Counted from the first letter of the stretch, positions 34,187 through 43,489 are shown. The stretch is 64,000 bases of DNA from Ketobacter alkanivorans (GCF_002863865.1 NZ_CP022684.1:4779990-4843989), one strand, 5' to 3'. Made by a program: numbers and translations. The notes: generated by a model from the sequence alone, not told the origin.

Positions 34187-34741
34187 ATGGCTGAATCTAA
34201 AACCGGAAAGGCGCTATATGCGGTCCACCAAGGTACATACGTACTCAAACTAATTGGTGAAATTCGCGTTCCAATTTGCGCTACGCTCGACAGTTTTATT
34301 GAAACAATGTTTAGGGATCGACAGCTTGCTTCCGTGCTGGTTGATCTGAGTGAGACCCAAATCATCGACAGTACCGCTCTGGGGCTGTTAGCTAAAATTG
34401 CAATCCAGACCCGTAAACGCTTCCATCGTAAACCTCTTATTATCAGTACCCAGCCGGATGTAACCCGCATATTAGATACGATGGGGTTCGAGAAGGTATT
34501 TAACATTGTTCACGAAGAACCCGTAAAAAGTCCTGCCATGAGTGAAATGCCCTGCGTCGAGTGCGACGAGGTGAACGCATTTGAAAAGGTGCTTGAAGCC
34601 CATCGCATCCTGATGGATATGAATGAGTCTAATCGAGAAACCTTTAAAGACGTCGTGGCAGCACTGGAGCAACCACTGGAAGAGGGCGTGGCACCTGACA
34701 CAAACTTCTGTCGAGATGCCAAAGTCCATGGGTTCAACTAG
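34187..34741 (+). CDS. hsbA: HsbA-like anti-anti-sigma (STAS) protein
   Basis: 184 aa with an N-terminal STAS domain (VHQGTYVLKLIGEIRVP ... LVDLSETQIIDSTALGLLAKI). Ser62 in the IIDSTALG motif is the expected phosphorylation site reversed by HsbR. A C-terminal extension of about 60 residues follows (MPCVECDEVNAFEKVLEAHRI). Its last 8 bp overlap the end of tal, which converges on it. Confidence 0.87.
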   Translation: MAESKTGKALYAVHQGTYVLKLIGEIRVPICATLDSFIETMFRDRQLASVLVDLSETQIIDSTALGLLAKIAIQTRKRFHRKPLIISTQPDVTRILDTMGFEKVFNIVHEEPVKSPAMSEMPCVECDEVNAFEKVLEAHRILMDMNESNRETFKDVVAALEQPLEEGVAPDTNFCRDAKVHGFN

Positions 34742-35693
34742 TTGTAGATTTTTCCTGTAGCAGCATTTCAAGTTTGATCTGATCTTTTGCAAAATTTCGA
34801 ATACCCTCGGCCAGCTTTTCTGTGGCCATCGCATCCTGATTCATGTGCCAGCGGAAAGCGCTTTCACTGAGCGAAATTTTCTCTGCTGCCGGTTTTTCCA
34901 TATCAGGGCTTAGCCTCTGTTGCAGTGCTCCTGCATCAGCTTCCAGTTCGCCCATCAGTTGAGGGCTGATGGTGAGCCGGTCACAACCGGCCAATTGCTC
35001 AATTTCTCCGGTATTGCGGAAGCTGGCACCCATAACAATAGTGTCGTAGCCAAATTGTTTGTAGTACTGATATATGCGGGTAACGGATATCACACCTGGA
35101 TCGTTTTCGGGTGAGTATTCTTTAGCGTCGCCATTGGCCTTGTACCAATCCAAAATGCGGCCCACAAAAGGTGAAATTAGTGTGGCACCTGCTTCTGCGC
35201 AGGCAACCGCTTGGTGGAAGCTGAATAATAGAGTCAGATTGCATTCAATGCCTTCCTGCTCCAGTTGTTTGGCTGCCTGTATGCCTTCCCACGTCGATGC
35301 AATTTTTATGAGAATGCGTTCTCGACCAATACCCATTTTTTCGTACAGCGCAATAATGCGTCGTGCAGTGCTGATGGTTGCCGAAACATCGAATGACAGG
35401 CGTGCGTCAACCTCGGTGGAAATTTTTCCGGGAACGAAGTTAAGAATCTCTGCACCTATATTGACAGCCAGGTGCTCACAGGCCTGCGCGATACGGTTGC
35501 TGGCTGGGGCGGATGCAGTATCAGACAAGCTCTTGTCCAAGAGGGGTTGATACTCTTCAATCGCCGCTGCTTTCAGTAGCAGGGAAGGGTTGGTAGTGGC
35601 ATCCATTGGCCGGTAGCGACGAATCGCTTCAATGTCGCCCGTATCCGCAACCACTGTCGTCATGGCTTTCAGTTGTTCCAGCTTGTTTGTCAT
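34734..35693 (-). CDS. tal: Transaldolase
   Basis: 319-aa class I aldolase of the TalB type: TTNPSLLLKA at the N-terminus, Schiff-base lysine in ILIKIASTWEG, and NLTLLFSFHQAVACAEAG. It transfers dihydroxyacetone units between sugar phosphates in the pentose phosphate pathway. It starts 1 bp after dusA ends on the same strand, so the two are co-transcribed. Confidence 0.95.
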   Translation of the reverse strand: MTNKLEQLKAMTTVVADTGDIEAIRRYRPMDATTNPSLLLKAAAIEEYQPLLDKSLSDTASAPASNRIAQACEHLAVNIGAEILNFVPGKISTEVDARLSFDVSATISTARRIIALYEKMGIGRERILIKIASTWEGIQAAKQLEQEGIECNLTLLFSFHQAVACAEAGATLISPFVGRILDWYKANGDAKEYSPENDPGVISVTRIYQYYKQFGYDTIVMGASFRNTGEIEQLAGCDRLTISPQLMGELEADAGALQQRLSPDMEKPAAEKISLSESAFRWHMNQDAMATEKLAEGIRNFAKDQIKLEMLLQEKSTTS

Positions 35694-35694
35694 G

Positions 35695-36723
35695 TTACTG
35701 CCTTGTGTTTGAAATAGATGGCGTAGTTATGTCGCTATCATATGACAAATCCGGGATAAAGGCTGCCGCCGCGCGTATCACTTCAGTCCCAGACCCTGGT
35801 TTAAATGCGTTTTCACTGAGATAGCGCCTCCATTGGCGAGCCCCGGCCCGACTTTGAAACAGACCAACAACGTGCCGACTGATGTACTTCAATTGGGCTC
35901 CGCCTGCCAGCCGTAGCTCAACATAATCGCACAGTTGCTCAATCAGCTCGGCATCACTGATAACGGGGCGCTCACTGCCATAGATGCGCTGATCCACCTC
36001 TTTCAATATGAAGGGGCTTTGATAGGCTGCACGCCCCATCATTACGCCATCAACCTTTTCCAATTGCAGCAGGGTTTCATCAAGGTTATTTATTCCGCCG
36101 TTAATGATGATTTCCAGATCTGGGAACTCCTCCTTCAGCAGGTAAACTCGATCATAGTTCAGAGGTGGAATATCCCGATTTTCCTTTGGACTCAAACCGT
36201 CCAGCCAAGCCTTGCGGGCATGGACAATAAACGTAGTCACACCACTATCGGCGACCAGCGAAACGAAGCGTTGAAGGTCTGCGTAATCATCCTGCTCGTC
36301 AATGCCGATACGGCACTTCACCGTGACAGGGATATCCACCGCTTCTATCATGGCGGCAGTGCATTCCGCTACCAAGCCTGGATCGGCCATCAAACAAGCG
36401 CCAAAACGGCCAGATTGTACGCGATCGCTGGGGCAGCCCACATTCAGGTTGACCTCATCGTAACCATAGCTTTGTGCCAGCTTGCTGCAGTGAGCCAAAT
36501 CCGTGGGGTCACTGCCACCTAACTGCAGGGCAACCGGGTGCTCTGCTTCGATGTAACCTAAATGTCGTTCCACATCACCATATACTAAGGCACCTGTGGT
36601 AACCATTTCCGTATACAGCACAGATTCCTTGGTCATCAAACGATGAAATCCACGGCAGTGGCTGTCTGTCCAATCCAGCATAGGGGCAACGCAGAAGCGT
36701 CTGTTGATGGTTTTTCTATTCAT
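35695..36723 (-). CDS. dusA: tRNA-dihydrouridine synthase A
   Basis: 342-aa FMN enzyme reducing uridines in the tRNA D-loop. It has APMLDWTD at the N-terminus, the catalytic cysteine in LNVGCPSDRVQSGRFGACLM, and the DusA-type HARKAWLDGLSPKENR segment. It is divergent from gltX with a 135-bp spacer, and lies close to tRNA genes. Confidence 0.95.
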   Translation of the reverse strand: MNRKTINRRFCVAPMLDWTDSHCRGFHRLMTKESVLYTEMVTTGALVYGDVERHLGYIEAEHPVALQLGGSDPTDLAHCSKLAQSYGYDEVNLNVGCPSDRVQSGRFGACLMADPGLVAECTAAMIEAVDIPVTVKCRIGIDEQDDYADLQRFVSLVADSGVTTFIVHARKAWLDGLSPKENRDIPPLNYDRVYLLKEEFPDLEIIINGGINNLDETLLQLEKVDGVMMGRAAYQSPFILKEVDQRIYGSERPVISDAELIEQLCDYVELRLAGGAQLKYISRHVVGLFQSRAGARQWRRYLSENAFKPGSGTEVIRAAAAFIPDLSYDSDITTPSISNTRQ

Positions 36724-36818
36724 ATCAGAGGGCTACAACCAGCTTTCGGCCTTGTTATCAAACTGCAGACGCGCATTATACCACTCCATCAGTTCTTTTT
36801 ACCTAACCGGCAACTGGC

Positions 36819-36824
36819 TATAAT
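36819..36824 (+). promoter_or_regulatory. -10 element of gltX
   Basis: TATAAT 35 bp before the gltX start; the sequence 17 bp upstream (TTTTTA) is a weak -35. Confidence 0.45.
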
Positions 36825-36858
36825 GGCGCCCCTGAAAATCGTTTACAGGATTACAAAC

Positions 36859-38343
36859 ATGTCAGTCAGAACTCGCGTCGCGCCTTCACCCACCGGTGAT
36901 CCCCACGTTGGAACCGCTTATATAGCACTGTTTAACATGGTGTTTGCGCATAAGATGGGTGGCCAGTTCATCCTGCGCATCGAGGACACCGATCAGGTTC
37001 GCAGTACGCCTGAATCCGAGGCCATGATCCTCGACTCCTTACGCTGGCTTGGTTTGAACTGGGAAGAAGGCCCCGACGTGGGTGGTGAATACGGCCCCTA
37101 TCGGCAAAGTGAGCGCTCGGAGATCTACCAAGAGCATGCACAAAAGCTGCTGGACAGCGGTCATGCCTTCGTTTGCTATCGCACCCCGGAAGAGCTTGAT
37201 GAGTTGCGGGAGGCGCGTAAGTCAGAGGGCAAGCATACCGCGTTAAAGCCGTCAGACTTGATCCTGCCTGAAGATGAAGTAGCCAAGCGAAAGGCTGCTG
37301 GCGCTCCCTACGTTATTCGAATGATGGTGCCGGAGGAGGGTAAGTGTGAAATCGCTGATCTGCTGCGAGGCACCATCGAGTTGGATTGGGGGCAGGTCGA
37401 CGCTCAGATACTGATGAAAAGCGATGGCATGCCCACTTATCATCTGGCCAACGTAGTGGATGATCACCTGATGGCCATCACCCACGTTATTCGTGGAGAA
37501 GAATGGATTAACTCCGCTCCCAAGCACAAATTGCTTTATGAATATTTCGGTTGGGATATGCCGGTTCTCTGCCACATGCCGTTGTTGCGTAACCCTGATA
37601 AAAGCAAGCTCAGCAAGCGCAAGAATCCCACCAGCATCAATTACTACAAGCGCATGGGCTTTTTGCCTGAAGCTGTAGTGAACTACCTCGGCCGCATGGG
37701 GTGGTCGATGCCGGACGAAAGCGAAAAATTCACACTTCAGCAAATGCAGGATAACTTTGATATCCAGCGCGTCTCCTTAGGGGGGCCGGTGTTCGATACG
37801 ACCAAGCTCAGCTGGCTGAATGGTCTTTGGATCCGCGAATCCTGCACGCCAGAGCAATTAGCGCAAAAGCTAAAGGATTGGGCCTTTAACGAAGACTATC
37901 TGATGCCAGTACTGCCGTTGATTCAAACTCGCCTGGAAGTTTTGTCGGATATAGTAAAGCTGGCAGACTTTTTTGTGGCGGGTCAATTGTCCATTGAGGC
38001 CGAACAGTTTGAGTTTCCCAAGCTGGAAGCGGTTCAAGTCCGAAAAGTATTGCAATATTCCCTGTGGCAGCTTGAGTTGGCGCGTAGTTGGGATCGGGAT
38101 ACAATAAGCCAATCCCTGAGCGGTATCAGTCAACAGATGGAACTGAAGATGAAAGACTTCATGATGCCTCTGTTTGTTGCGATATCAGGGCGTGCCGCAG
38201 CGCCATCTATAATGGATGCAATGGTCATTCTTGGCTCTGATATGACCCGAGCCCGTCTCAGGCATGCCTTGGACCTGCTGGGTGGGCCGAGCAAAAAAGA
38301 AGCGAAAGCCTGGGAGAAAGAGTTTCGAGGTTTTGACCTTTAA
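36859..38343 (+). CDS. gltX: Glutamyl-tRNA synthetase
   Basis: 494-aa class I synthetase charging tRNA-Glu. The HIGH-type motif is PSPTGDPHVGTAY and the KMSKS-type motif KLSKRKNPTS. The start at ATG 36859 (MSVRTRVAPSPTGD) fits the family; the frame is open from 36643 but that part overlaps dusA. A tRNA-Glu gene lies 220 bp downstream. Confidence 0.96.
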   Translation: MSVRTRVAPSPTGDPHVGTAYIALFNMVFAHKMGGQFILRIEDTDQVRSTPESEAMILDSLRWLGLNWEEGPDVGGEYGPYRQSERSEIYQEHAQKLLDSGHAFVCYRTPEELDELREARKSEGKHTALKPSDLILPEDEVAKRKAAGAPYVIRMMVPEEGKCEIADLLRGTIELDWGQVDAQILMKSDGMPTYHLANVVDDHLMAITHVIRGEEWINSAPKHKLLYEYFGWDMPVLCHMPLLRNPDKSKLSKRKNPTSINYYKRMGFLPEAVVNYLGRMGWSMPDESEKFTLQQMQDNFDIQRVSLGGPVFDTTKLSWLNGLWIRESCTPEQLAQKLKDWAFNEDYLMPVLPLIQTRLEVLSDIVKLADFFVAGQLSIEAEQFEFPKLEAVQVRKVLQYSLWQLELARSWDRDTISQSLSGISQQMELKMKDFMMPLFVAISGRAAAPSIMDAMVILGSDMTRARLRHALDLLGGPSKKEAKAWEKEFRGFDL

Positions 38344-38459
38344 AATAACCTAAAACGGTTGACAGGTCTGCGGATCCTACTTAGAATTCGCAGCCTCTTC
38401 AGGTGATTCTCTGAAACGGAGTTGAAATACACTTCAAAATCAGCAGGTTAACCGGAAAT

Positions 38460-38535
<76 letters not shown>

Positions 38536-38563
38536 TATTTCGATGTGGTTCGATTCAAATTGC

Positions 38564-38639
38564 GTCCCCTTCGTCTAGTGGCCTAGGACACCGCCCTTTC
38601 ACGGCGGTAACAGGGGTTCGAACCCCCTAGGGGACGCCA
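38564..38639 (+). tRNA. tRNA-Glu (anticodon TTC)
   Basis: 76-nt cloverleaf with acceptor arms GTCCCCT/AGGGGAC, anticodon stem CCGCC/GGCGG with loop CTTTCAC, T-arm GGTTCGAACC, and encoded CCA at 38637-38639. It is 28 bp after tRNA-Ala and probably in the same transcript. Confidence 0.96.
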
Positions 38640-38705
38640 CTTTCTACCATCAATTCCTTGCCTCCATAATGTCTATATATTCATGAAGTTGTCATGGAGA
38701 GACAT

Positions 38706-39059
38706 ATGGACGTTATCAAAACCCTTCGCCCCGGCGACAGCGGCACCAAGAAACTCACAGAACGTTACGGAGACCGGCTGGTTTGCGTGCGCTATCGCAA
38801 AGATGACGAGAAGAAGCGTCGCTACACAACAATAGAGCTCATCGTTGACGAAGGGCCGATTGATCACAATAAACTTTACAGACTCACCCCTGAAGAGCGG
38901 GCGTTATGTGTTGGTGTATACGTATCGCGGGGTGATTTTGCAGCTAAAAAGCAAGTGATAGAGGCTGGAGGGATTTACGACAGATTGTCGGATTTATGGC
39001 GTCTACCGCTCGGAAAAGTAGTCAAACTGGGAATGATTGAGCGTTTGCGTCAAGGTTAG
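38706..39059 (+). CDS. Conserved small protein of unknown function
   Basis: 117 aa, soluble and basic: MDVIKTLRPGDSGTKKL at the start and a core YGDRLVCVRYRKDD. Similar short proteins are widespread in beta- and gammaproteobacteria and often occur near mobile regions, without known function. ATG 38706 has GGAG 6 bp upstream; an in-frame ATG at 38694 is the alternative. It is the last gene before the integron array. Confidence 0.65.
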   Translation: MDVIKTLRPGDSGTKKLTERYGDRLVCVRYRKDDEKKRRYTTIELIVDEGPIDHNKLYRLTPEERALCVGVYVSRGDFAAKKQVIEAGGIYDRLSDLWRLPLGKVVKLGMIERLRQG

Positions 39060-39302
39060 TGGTCAAGTGTTGTAAATTGGTAATATTCACTTTATTGCGC
39101 TGGTTAATAACCATAAAATATATGGCTAAATAGCTTGCCAACACTTACACCCGCGACATGGGTGGGGCGGTAGCGTGTCTTATGATCATACTCCCCTTAT
39201 ATTTTTTCCTATAAAGCGACAGCTATATCTGAATTGATTCCAGATTTGGATGCTTTCCTGTATTTGGATTGCTGCCTAGGTTTGGGGAGTTGTACATTAA
39301 GA
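39060..39302 (+). other. Array leader, expected attI/intI position, no integrase
   Basis: 243 bp without a credible gene on either strand. This is where a divergent intI and attI would normally lie. It contains a 21-bp element at 39160-39180 repeated (19 of 21) inside gene-less cassette 26, and a loose dyad ATCTG/CAGAT at about 39225-39243. No convincing cassette promoter (Pc) is visible. Confidence 0.6.
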
Positions 39303-39309
39303 GTTATAC
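39303..39309 (+). other. First cassette junction (attI-like core)
   Basis: GTTATAC here is the R'-type core preceding cassette 1, with the crossover expected between G39303 and T39304. It is either attI or a secondary chromosomal insertion site. Confidence 0.7.
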
Positions 39310-39325
39310 GTTTACGGTGCAATGA

Positions 39326-39886
39326 ATGAATACGCGAAAATTTATTGAGAATCTTATACAGCAGATCGAAGACTTAAAGGCAAGCGGAATTCGTCAAATT
39401 AATAGTGACGGTCTATTAGAGTATTTGAATCAGGTCTTGGATTCGCAGATCGAAGATGTTTCAGAAGCTGATATTGAACGGCACAAAGCAACATTACAAC
39501 TTCATATAGAATCAACTAAGTATGAAAATACAGCCAATCTTGAGATTTACCGATCAGTAATTTTGTCTGGACAAAATGCTATTCGATCTTCATTTTTATT
39601 AAATGGTGGGGCATCGGTAGCAATTCTTGCGTTCATTGGGCATTTGGCGGCTAATATGCCTCAAAAGGTTCCAATATTCTCTGAAGCTCTTATACCTTTT
39701 GTTTTAAGTGTATTGATGGTGTCTGTGACTTCAGGATTGACCTATCTAAGCCAGTATTTATATAACGAAGGTACTAAAGTATATAAATTACTTAATTGGG
39801 TTGCTGTCTTGTTTGGTTTCTCGACATATGGATTATTTTTATGGGGCATGTTTCGAGTATATTGCGCGTTCCAAAATTTCATTTAG
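39326..39886 (+). CDS. Cassette 1: membrane protein, unknown
   Basis: 186 aa. A soluble helical N-terminal ~85 residues (KFIENLIQQIEDLKASG, IERHKATLQLHIEST) is followed by three hydrophobic segments (LNGGASVAILAFIGHLAA, LIPFVLSVLMVSVTSGLTYL, LNWVAVLFGFSTYGLFLWG). I do not recognise it. As first cassette it is best placed to be expressed from any promoter in the leader. Confidence 0.7.
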   Translation: MNTRKFIENLIQQIEDLKASGIRQINSDGLLEYLNQVLDSQIEDVSEADIERHKATLQLHIESTKYENTANLEIYRSVILSGQNAIRSSFLLNGGASVAILAFIGHLAANMPQKVPIFSEALIPFVLSVLMVSVTSGLTYLSQYLYNEGTKVYKLLNWVAVLFGFSTYGLFLWGMFRVYCAFQNFI

Positions 39887-39910
39887 AACTAATGTTTATG
39901 CCGAGTTTGC

Positions 39911-40024
39911 GTATAACAATTTGGTGCACGGGACCCACCTACGCTCCACAAGCATGTGGTTCGCTACGCTCACTCTACCACATGCTTGTTCCACTACGTT
40001 GGTCCCGTGACCAAGGCGTTATCT
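39911..40024 (+). repeat. attC1 (114 bp)
   Basis: R'' GTATAAC 39911-39917, R' GTTATCT 40018-40024; class with GTGCACGGG in the left arm and CATGTGGTTCGC in the centre. Confidence 0.9.
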
Positions 40025-40059
40025 GAGAACGAAGATAGCGAAACCGGTTGAGACCTCAG

Positions 40060-40407
40060 ATGCATAAATCTATCTTTATATTTATTGTGATATTTGTAGC
40101 GGTAGCTTCGACAGTAAATGTGTACTTGATACTAAACGACAGTGATTGGTCAGAAAGAACATATACATTATGGAATTTTGTGGTGGCCATTCTGTTTGCA
40201 GTATGGGCTGTTAAAGATCAGGAAAGCAAGGGATCAAAGTTTCTCGATCTCGGTTACGTGTATTTCGTTGCTTGGCCATTTGTTCTACCTTTCTATTTGG
40301 TTAAATCAAGAGGTTTGGTCGAAGGGATTACAATGTTTCTGGGTTTCGTTTCATTAGCCACATTTCCCTGGCTGTCAGGTCTTATTGCTTATGTCTATTT
40401 CACGTAA
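40060..40407 (+). CDS. Cassette 2: small membrane protein
   Basis: 115 aa with four hydrophobic stretches (FIFIVIFVAVASTVNVYLIL, FVVAILFAVWAV, VYFVAWPFVLPFYLV, LATFPWLSGLIAYVYF). No recognised family. The frame opens at a TTG (40048), but ATG 40060 is preferred. Confidence 0.65.
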   Translation: MHKSIFIFIVIFVAVASTVNVYLILNDSDWSERTYTLWNFVVAILFAVWAVKDQESKGSKFLDLGYVYFVAWPFVLPFYLVKSRGLVEGITMFLGFVSLATFPWLSGLIAYVYFT

Positions 40408-40410
40408 TGC

Positions 40411-40525
40411 AGATAACAAGTCGTTCAAGGGGAACCGGCTACGCTCCGGTGGTTTGCGCATTGGCTTTGCCAATTATCGCACAAACCACCTCCACTGCGC
40501 CGGTCCCCTTAACTTTGCGTTAGAG
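40411..40525 (+). repeat. attC2 (115 bp)
   Basis: R'' AGATAAC 40411-40417, R' GTTAGAG 40519-40525; TTTGCGCATTGGC-type centre, related to attC19, 27 and 41. Confidence 0.9.
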
Positions 40526-40863
40526 CACATACTCGTCAGGTTGATTTTTGGCAGGTTGGTGGTTGGCTTTGGATGCGTGACTAATAAACACAGCCAAAAC
40601 AAAAATCTAAAAAACCGATAGGCAGCAATCCATTGGTCATCACTGAGTGAGTTCTTGAAATATTCACTTGCTCCAGGTTCTTGTCAAAGCCAAGTCAGGT
40701 TGGGTGGTTCGCTTTCGCATGTGATGGCATTGTGCCATACGACTGATTTGGGTGTTCTTTTGTACACCACCGAGCGTAATGAGTGTTTAAGGTTCACGCT
40801 TTTGTTTTTCTAAAACCAATTTTAGTGGTCGTTAATCAGTGGGTCAGTTGGTGCAGGTTCTTG
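40520..40863 (+). repeat. NC-1 gene-less cassette, copy 1 (reference description)
   Basis: 344 bp from TTAGAGCACATACTCGTCAG to the base before CTCTAAC. Conserved parts in order: a TTGG-rich stretch with a stem-loop closed by TTTGG/CCAAA or similar; the block CAAAGCCAAGTCAGGTTGGG; hairpin ATGGCA-TTG-TGCCAT (40724-40738); TTGTACACCA; and AGCGT/ACGCT arms followed by TTTTGTTTTT, resembling a terminator. The longest plus-strand frame is stopped here by TAG and TGA. No start with a ribosome site, and no recognised protein. It may be a structured RNA gene, a transcription insulator, or a decayed gene. Confidence 0.85.
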
Positions 40864-40978
40864 CTCTAACAAGTCGTTCAACGGGACGGCGCTACGCTCC
40901 ATTGGTTTGTGCATTCGCTGCGCTCATTGTTGCACAAACCAATTCCACTGCGCACCGCCCGTTAACTTCGCGTTAGCG
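40864..40978 (+). repeat. attC3 (115 bp, main class)
   Basis: R'' CTCTAAC, R' GTTAGCG 40972-40978. Main class A: AAGTCGTTCAACGGGACGG left arm, CCATTGGTTTGTGCA centre. Confidence 0.92.
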
Positions 40979-41338
40979 CTGCGAAGGTCAAAATCAAAAG
41001 CCTAAAACCCAAACTCTGCGCGTCAAAACAAACCACTCATGGATTGTTTTGTAATCTAAAGGCAAAGCCATCTGAAGATCGCTTTGCTGGGTGGTAAATC
41101 CTTTAAAGGCAAAGCATGGATGTGTGGTGGTTATCGGTATTCGCTAAACCACACGTCTCTAAAGCCGTTGAGAGGGTTTAAAGTGCCATTAGCGGGGGGC
41201 GAGTTAAACGGTTTGGTGGTTATCGCGAGTTCATAGTGTTTTCTGGTAGTTTTTAGTGGTTCCGCCTGTTTTCTTTTAAAACACTAAAAACATAAAACCA
41301 ATCTATTAATTAACCAACAGCATAAAGTCAGGTTTTTT
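40973..41338 (+). repeat. NC-2 gene-less cassette, copy 1
   Basis: 366 bp without a credible gene. It has a perfect stem GTGTGGT (41122-41128) / ACCACAC (41148-41154) and an A/T-rich end (AAAACACTAAAAACATAAAA). The second copy is at 56215-56581. Confidence 0.8.
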
Positions 41339-41453
41339 CGCTAACAAGTCGTTCAACGGGACGGCGCTACGCTCCATTGGTTTGTGCACTCGCTGCGCTC
41401 ATTATTGCACAAACCAATTCCACTGCGCACCGCCCGTTAACTTCGCGTTAGAG
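41339..41453 (+). repeat. attC4 (115 bp, class A)
   Basis: R'' CGCTAAC, R' GTTAGAG 41447-41453. Confidence 0.92.
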
Positions 41454-41792
41454 CACATATTCGTCAGGTTGATTTTTAGCAAGTTGGTGGTTGGTTTTGG
41501 GTGTGTGGCGAATAAACACGGTCAAAACAAAAAACCTAAAAAACACATTGCCAGAAAACCATTGGTCCTCACCTAGTGGGCTCATGAAATAGTCACTTGT
41601 TCCAGGTTCTGGTCAAAGCCAAGTCAGGTTGGGTGGTTCGCTTTCGCATGTGATGGCGTTGTGCCATACGACTGGTTTGGGTGTTCTTTTGTACACCATC
41701 GAGCGTAATGGGCGTTTAAACTTCACGCTTTTGTTTTTCTAAAACCAATTTTTGTGGTGGTTAAAGGGTAGGGTGGTTGTTGCAGGTTCTTG
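41448..41792 (+). repeat. NC-1 copy 2
   Basis: 345 bp. The long frame is stopped by TAG one codon before the usual site; the central hairpin has a G-T closing pair (ATGGCG/TGCCAT). Confidence 0.85.
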
Positions 41793-41907
41793 CTCTAACA
41801 AGTCGTTCAACGGGACGGCGCTACGCTCCATTGGTTTGTGCATTCGCTGCGCTCATTGTTGCACAAACCAATTCCACTGCGCACCGCCCGTTAACTTCGC
41901 GTTAAGT
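41793..41907 (+). repeat. attC5 (115 bp, class A)
   Basis: R'' CTCTAAC, R' GTTAAGT 41901-41907. Confidence 0.92.
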
Positions 41908-41930
41908 ATATATCGGGTTTCTAATTAAGT

Positions 41931-42338
41931 ATGTTCGGTGCAGCAGGTGCTGGGGTAATAGGCCCCCTTATCGTAGTCTCATATACAATAATTGTAGGGA
42001 TTTTTAGTGTGTTTCTAATGTACTTCCAATCCAAGAAACACAGAGATATTTCGAATGTAAGATTTAAGACCTACACGGTGAATTGCTCTTTGATGACGGC
42101 AATACTTTTTGCAAGCGCTTTTGTTGCGTTAATTGCTTCAAATGAGGTTGTTTGGGCAATAAGCTTTTTGGGGTCAATGATAGTATTTCTATTAGTGGCA
42201 TTGTTGAGTAAAAATTATGTTAGACTATTTTGTAATTCAAAACTAATCCTAATACCTAGCATCATTGTTTGTGCAGTATTCCAAATTCCTACCATTGCGT
42301 TAGTTTCGGTTTTAATAATTAAGTGGCTGAATACTTAA
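41931..42338 (+). CDS. Cassette 6: membrane protein
   Basis: 135 aa with four hydrophobic segments (VIGPLIVVSYTIIVGIFSVFL, LMTAILFASAFVALIAS, AISFLGSMIVFLLVALL, LILIPSIIVCAVFQIPTIAL). Unrecognised. Its TAA stop is the TAA of the R'' core, a compact arrangement seen in nine cassettes here. Confidence 0.7.
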   Translation: MFGAAGAGVIGPLIVVSYTIIVGIFSVFLMYFQSKKHRDISNVRFKTYTVNCSLMTAILFASAFVALIASNEVVWAISFLGSMIVFLLVALLSKNYVRLFCNSKLILIPSIIVCAVFQIPTIALVSVLIIKWLNT

Positions 42339-42447
42339 CAAGTCGTTCAACGGGACGGCGCTACGCTCCATTGGTTTGTGCATTCGCTGCGCTCATTGTT
42401 GCACAAACCAATTCCTCTGCGCGCCGCCCGTTAACTTCGCGTTAGAG
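42333..42447 (+). repeat. attC6 (115 bp, class A)
   Basis: R'' ACTTAAC, R' GTTAGAG 42441-42447. Confidence 0.92.
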
Positions 42448-42782
42448 CACATACTCGTCAGGTTGATTTTTGGCAGGTTGGTGGTTGGCTTTGGATGCGT
42501 GGCTAATAAACACAGCCAAAACAAAGCTAAAAAACCGATAGGCGGCAATCCATTGGTCCTCACCGAGTGAGTTCTTGAATTAGTCACTTGCTCCGGGTTC
42601 TGGTCAAAGCCAAGTCAGGTTGGGTGGTCCGCTTTCATATGTGATGGCATTGTGCCATACGAGTGTTTTTGGTTTTCTTTTGTACACCATCGAGCGTAAT
42701 GGGTGTTTAAAGTTCACGCTTTTATTTTTTAAAACAAATTATAGTGGTCGTTAAAGGGCAGGGCAGGTGCTGCAAGCTCTTG
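42442..42782 (+). repeat. NC-1 copy 3
   Basis: 341 bp, the shortest copy. Frame stopped by TGA; hairpin triloop TTG. Confidence 0.85.
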
Positions 42783-42897
42783 CTCTAACAAGTCGTTCAA
42801 CGGGACGGCGCTACGCTCCATTGGTTTGTGCATTCGCTGCGCTCATTATTGCACAAACCAATTCCACTGCGCGCCGCCCGTTAACTTCGCGTTATAC
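42783..42897 (+). repeat. attC7 (115 bp, class A)
   Basis: R'' CTCTAAC, R' GTTATAC 42891-42897. Confidence 0.92.
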
Positions 42898-42902
42898 AGT
42901 GA

Positions 42903-43160
42903 ATGGCGAGTAACAGAAAATTGAAGATGTCAGATCGTATATCGACGGGCGTTCTTTCGGCCGTTATCGGGTATATCACCTTTTTGATGATTCAGTTCTT
43001 TGTTCTAGTTAGAGTTTTTCCTAAGTACGCAAGTGACGAAGTATTTATTGACAATAACTATGCTTTTGTTTTCGCTATCTTTCTGTTTCTTGCAGGGTTT
43101 ATGATCGGTTCCAAGAAGATGGTAAGAGTTCTCGGCTTCGTATTTCGAACAAATAGATAG
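42903..43160 (+). CDS. Cassette 8: two-helix membrane protein
   Basis: 85 aa with hydrophobic segments VLSAVIGYITFLMIQFFVLV and YAFVFAIFLFLAGFMIG and basic ends (SNRKLK, FVFRTNR). ATG 42930 is an alternative start. The cassette has about 150 bp of non-coding DNA after the gene. A near-identical copy (85 aa) lies at 60986, where an IS has inserted just upstream. Confidence 0.7.
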   Translation: MASNRKLKMSDRISTGVLSAVIGYITFLMIQFFVLVRVFPKYASDEVFIDNNYAFVFAIFLFLAGFMIGSKKMVRVLGFVFRTNR

Positions 43161-43313
43161 TTTATGGTCGAATTAACCTTGTGATTTCGATTTTTAAATC
43201 ACGGGGGAGAGCTTCCATCTTAGGTTTTTACTCTGTTTTTAGTGGTTACTGCTGCTGTAAATTTTAAGCAAAAACTTTGGTTTACAAGAAAAACAAAGCG
43301 GGTCGGTGGGTTT

Positions 43314-43427
43314 GTATAACAAGTTGGTCAACGGGAACCACCTACGCTCCACAAGCATGTGGTTCGCTGCGCTCACTTTACCACATGCCTGCTCCGCTCC
43401 GGCGGTCCCGTTACCAAAGCGTTATAC
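43314..43427 (+). repeat. attC8 (114 bp, class B)
   Basis: R'' GTATAAC, R' GTTATAC 43421-43427. Class B: AAGTTGGTCAACGGGAACC left arm, CATGTGGTTCGC centre, TTACCAAAGCGTT right arm. Confidence 0.9.
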
Positions 43428-43489
43428 ATGGCTCCATTATTTTCGAAGTTTATTGATATTTACCTAATTAAGAGATCAGATTAATTTGT

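Noticed and set aside
36643..36858. N-terminal extension of gltX from 36643
   Set aside because: It overlaps dusA and precedes the conserved start; ATG 36859 fits the family.
39225..39243. LexA box in the leader (CTG..CAG)
   Set aside because: The spacing between CTG and CAG is 9 bp, not the 10 bp of a LexA site.
39060..39302. Integron integrase gene or remnant at the array start
   Set aside because: No frame on either strand of useful length and no recognisable tyrosine-recombinase motif.
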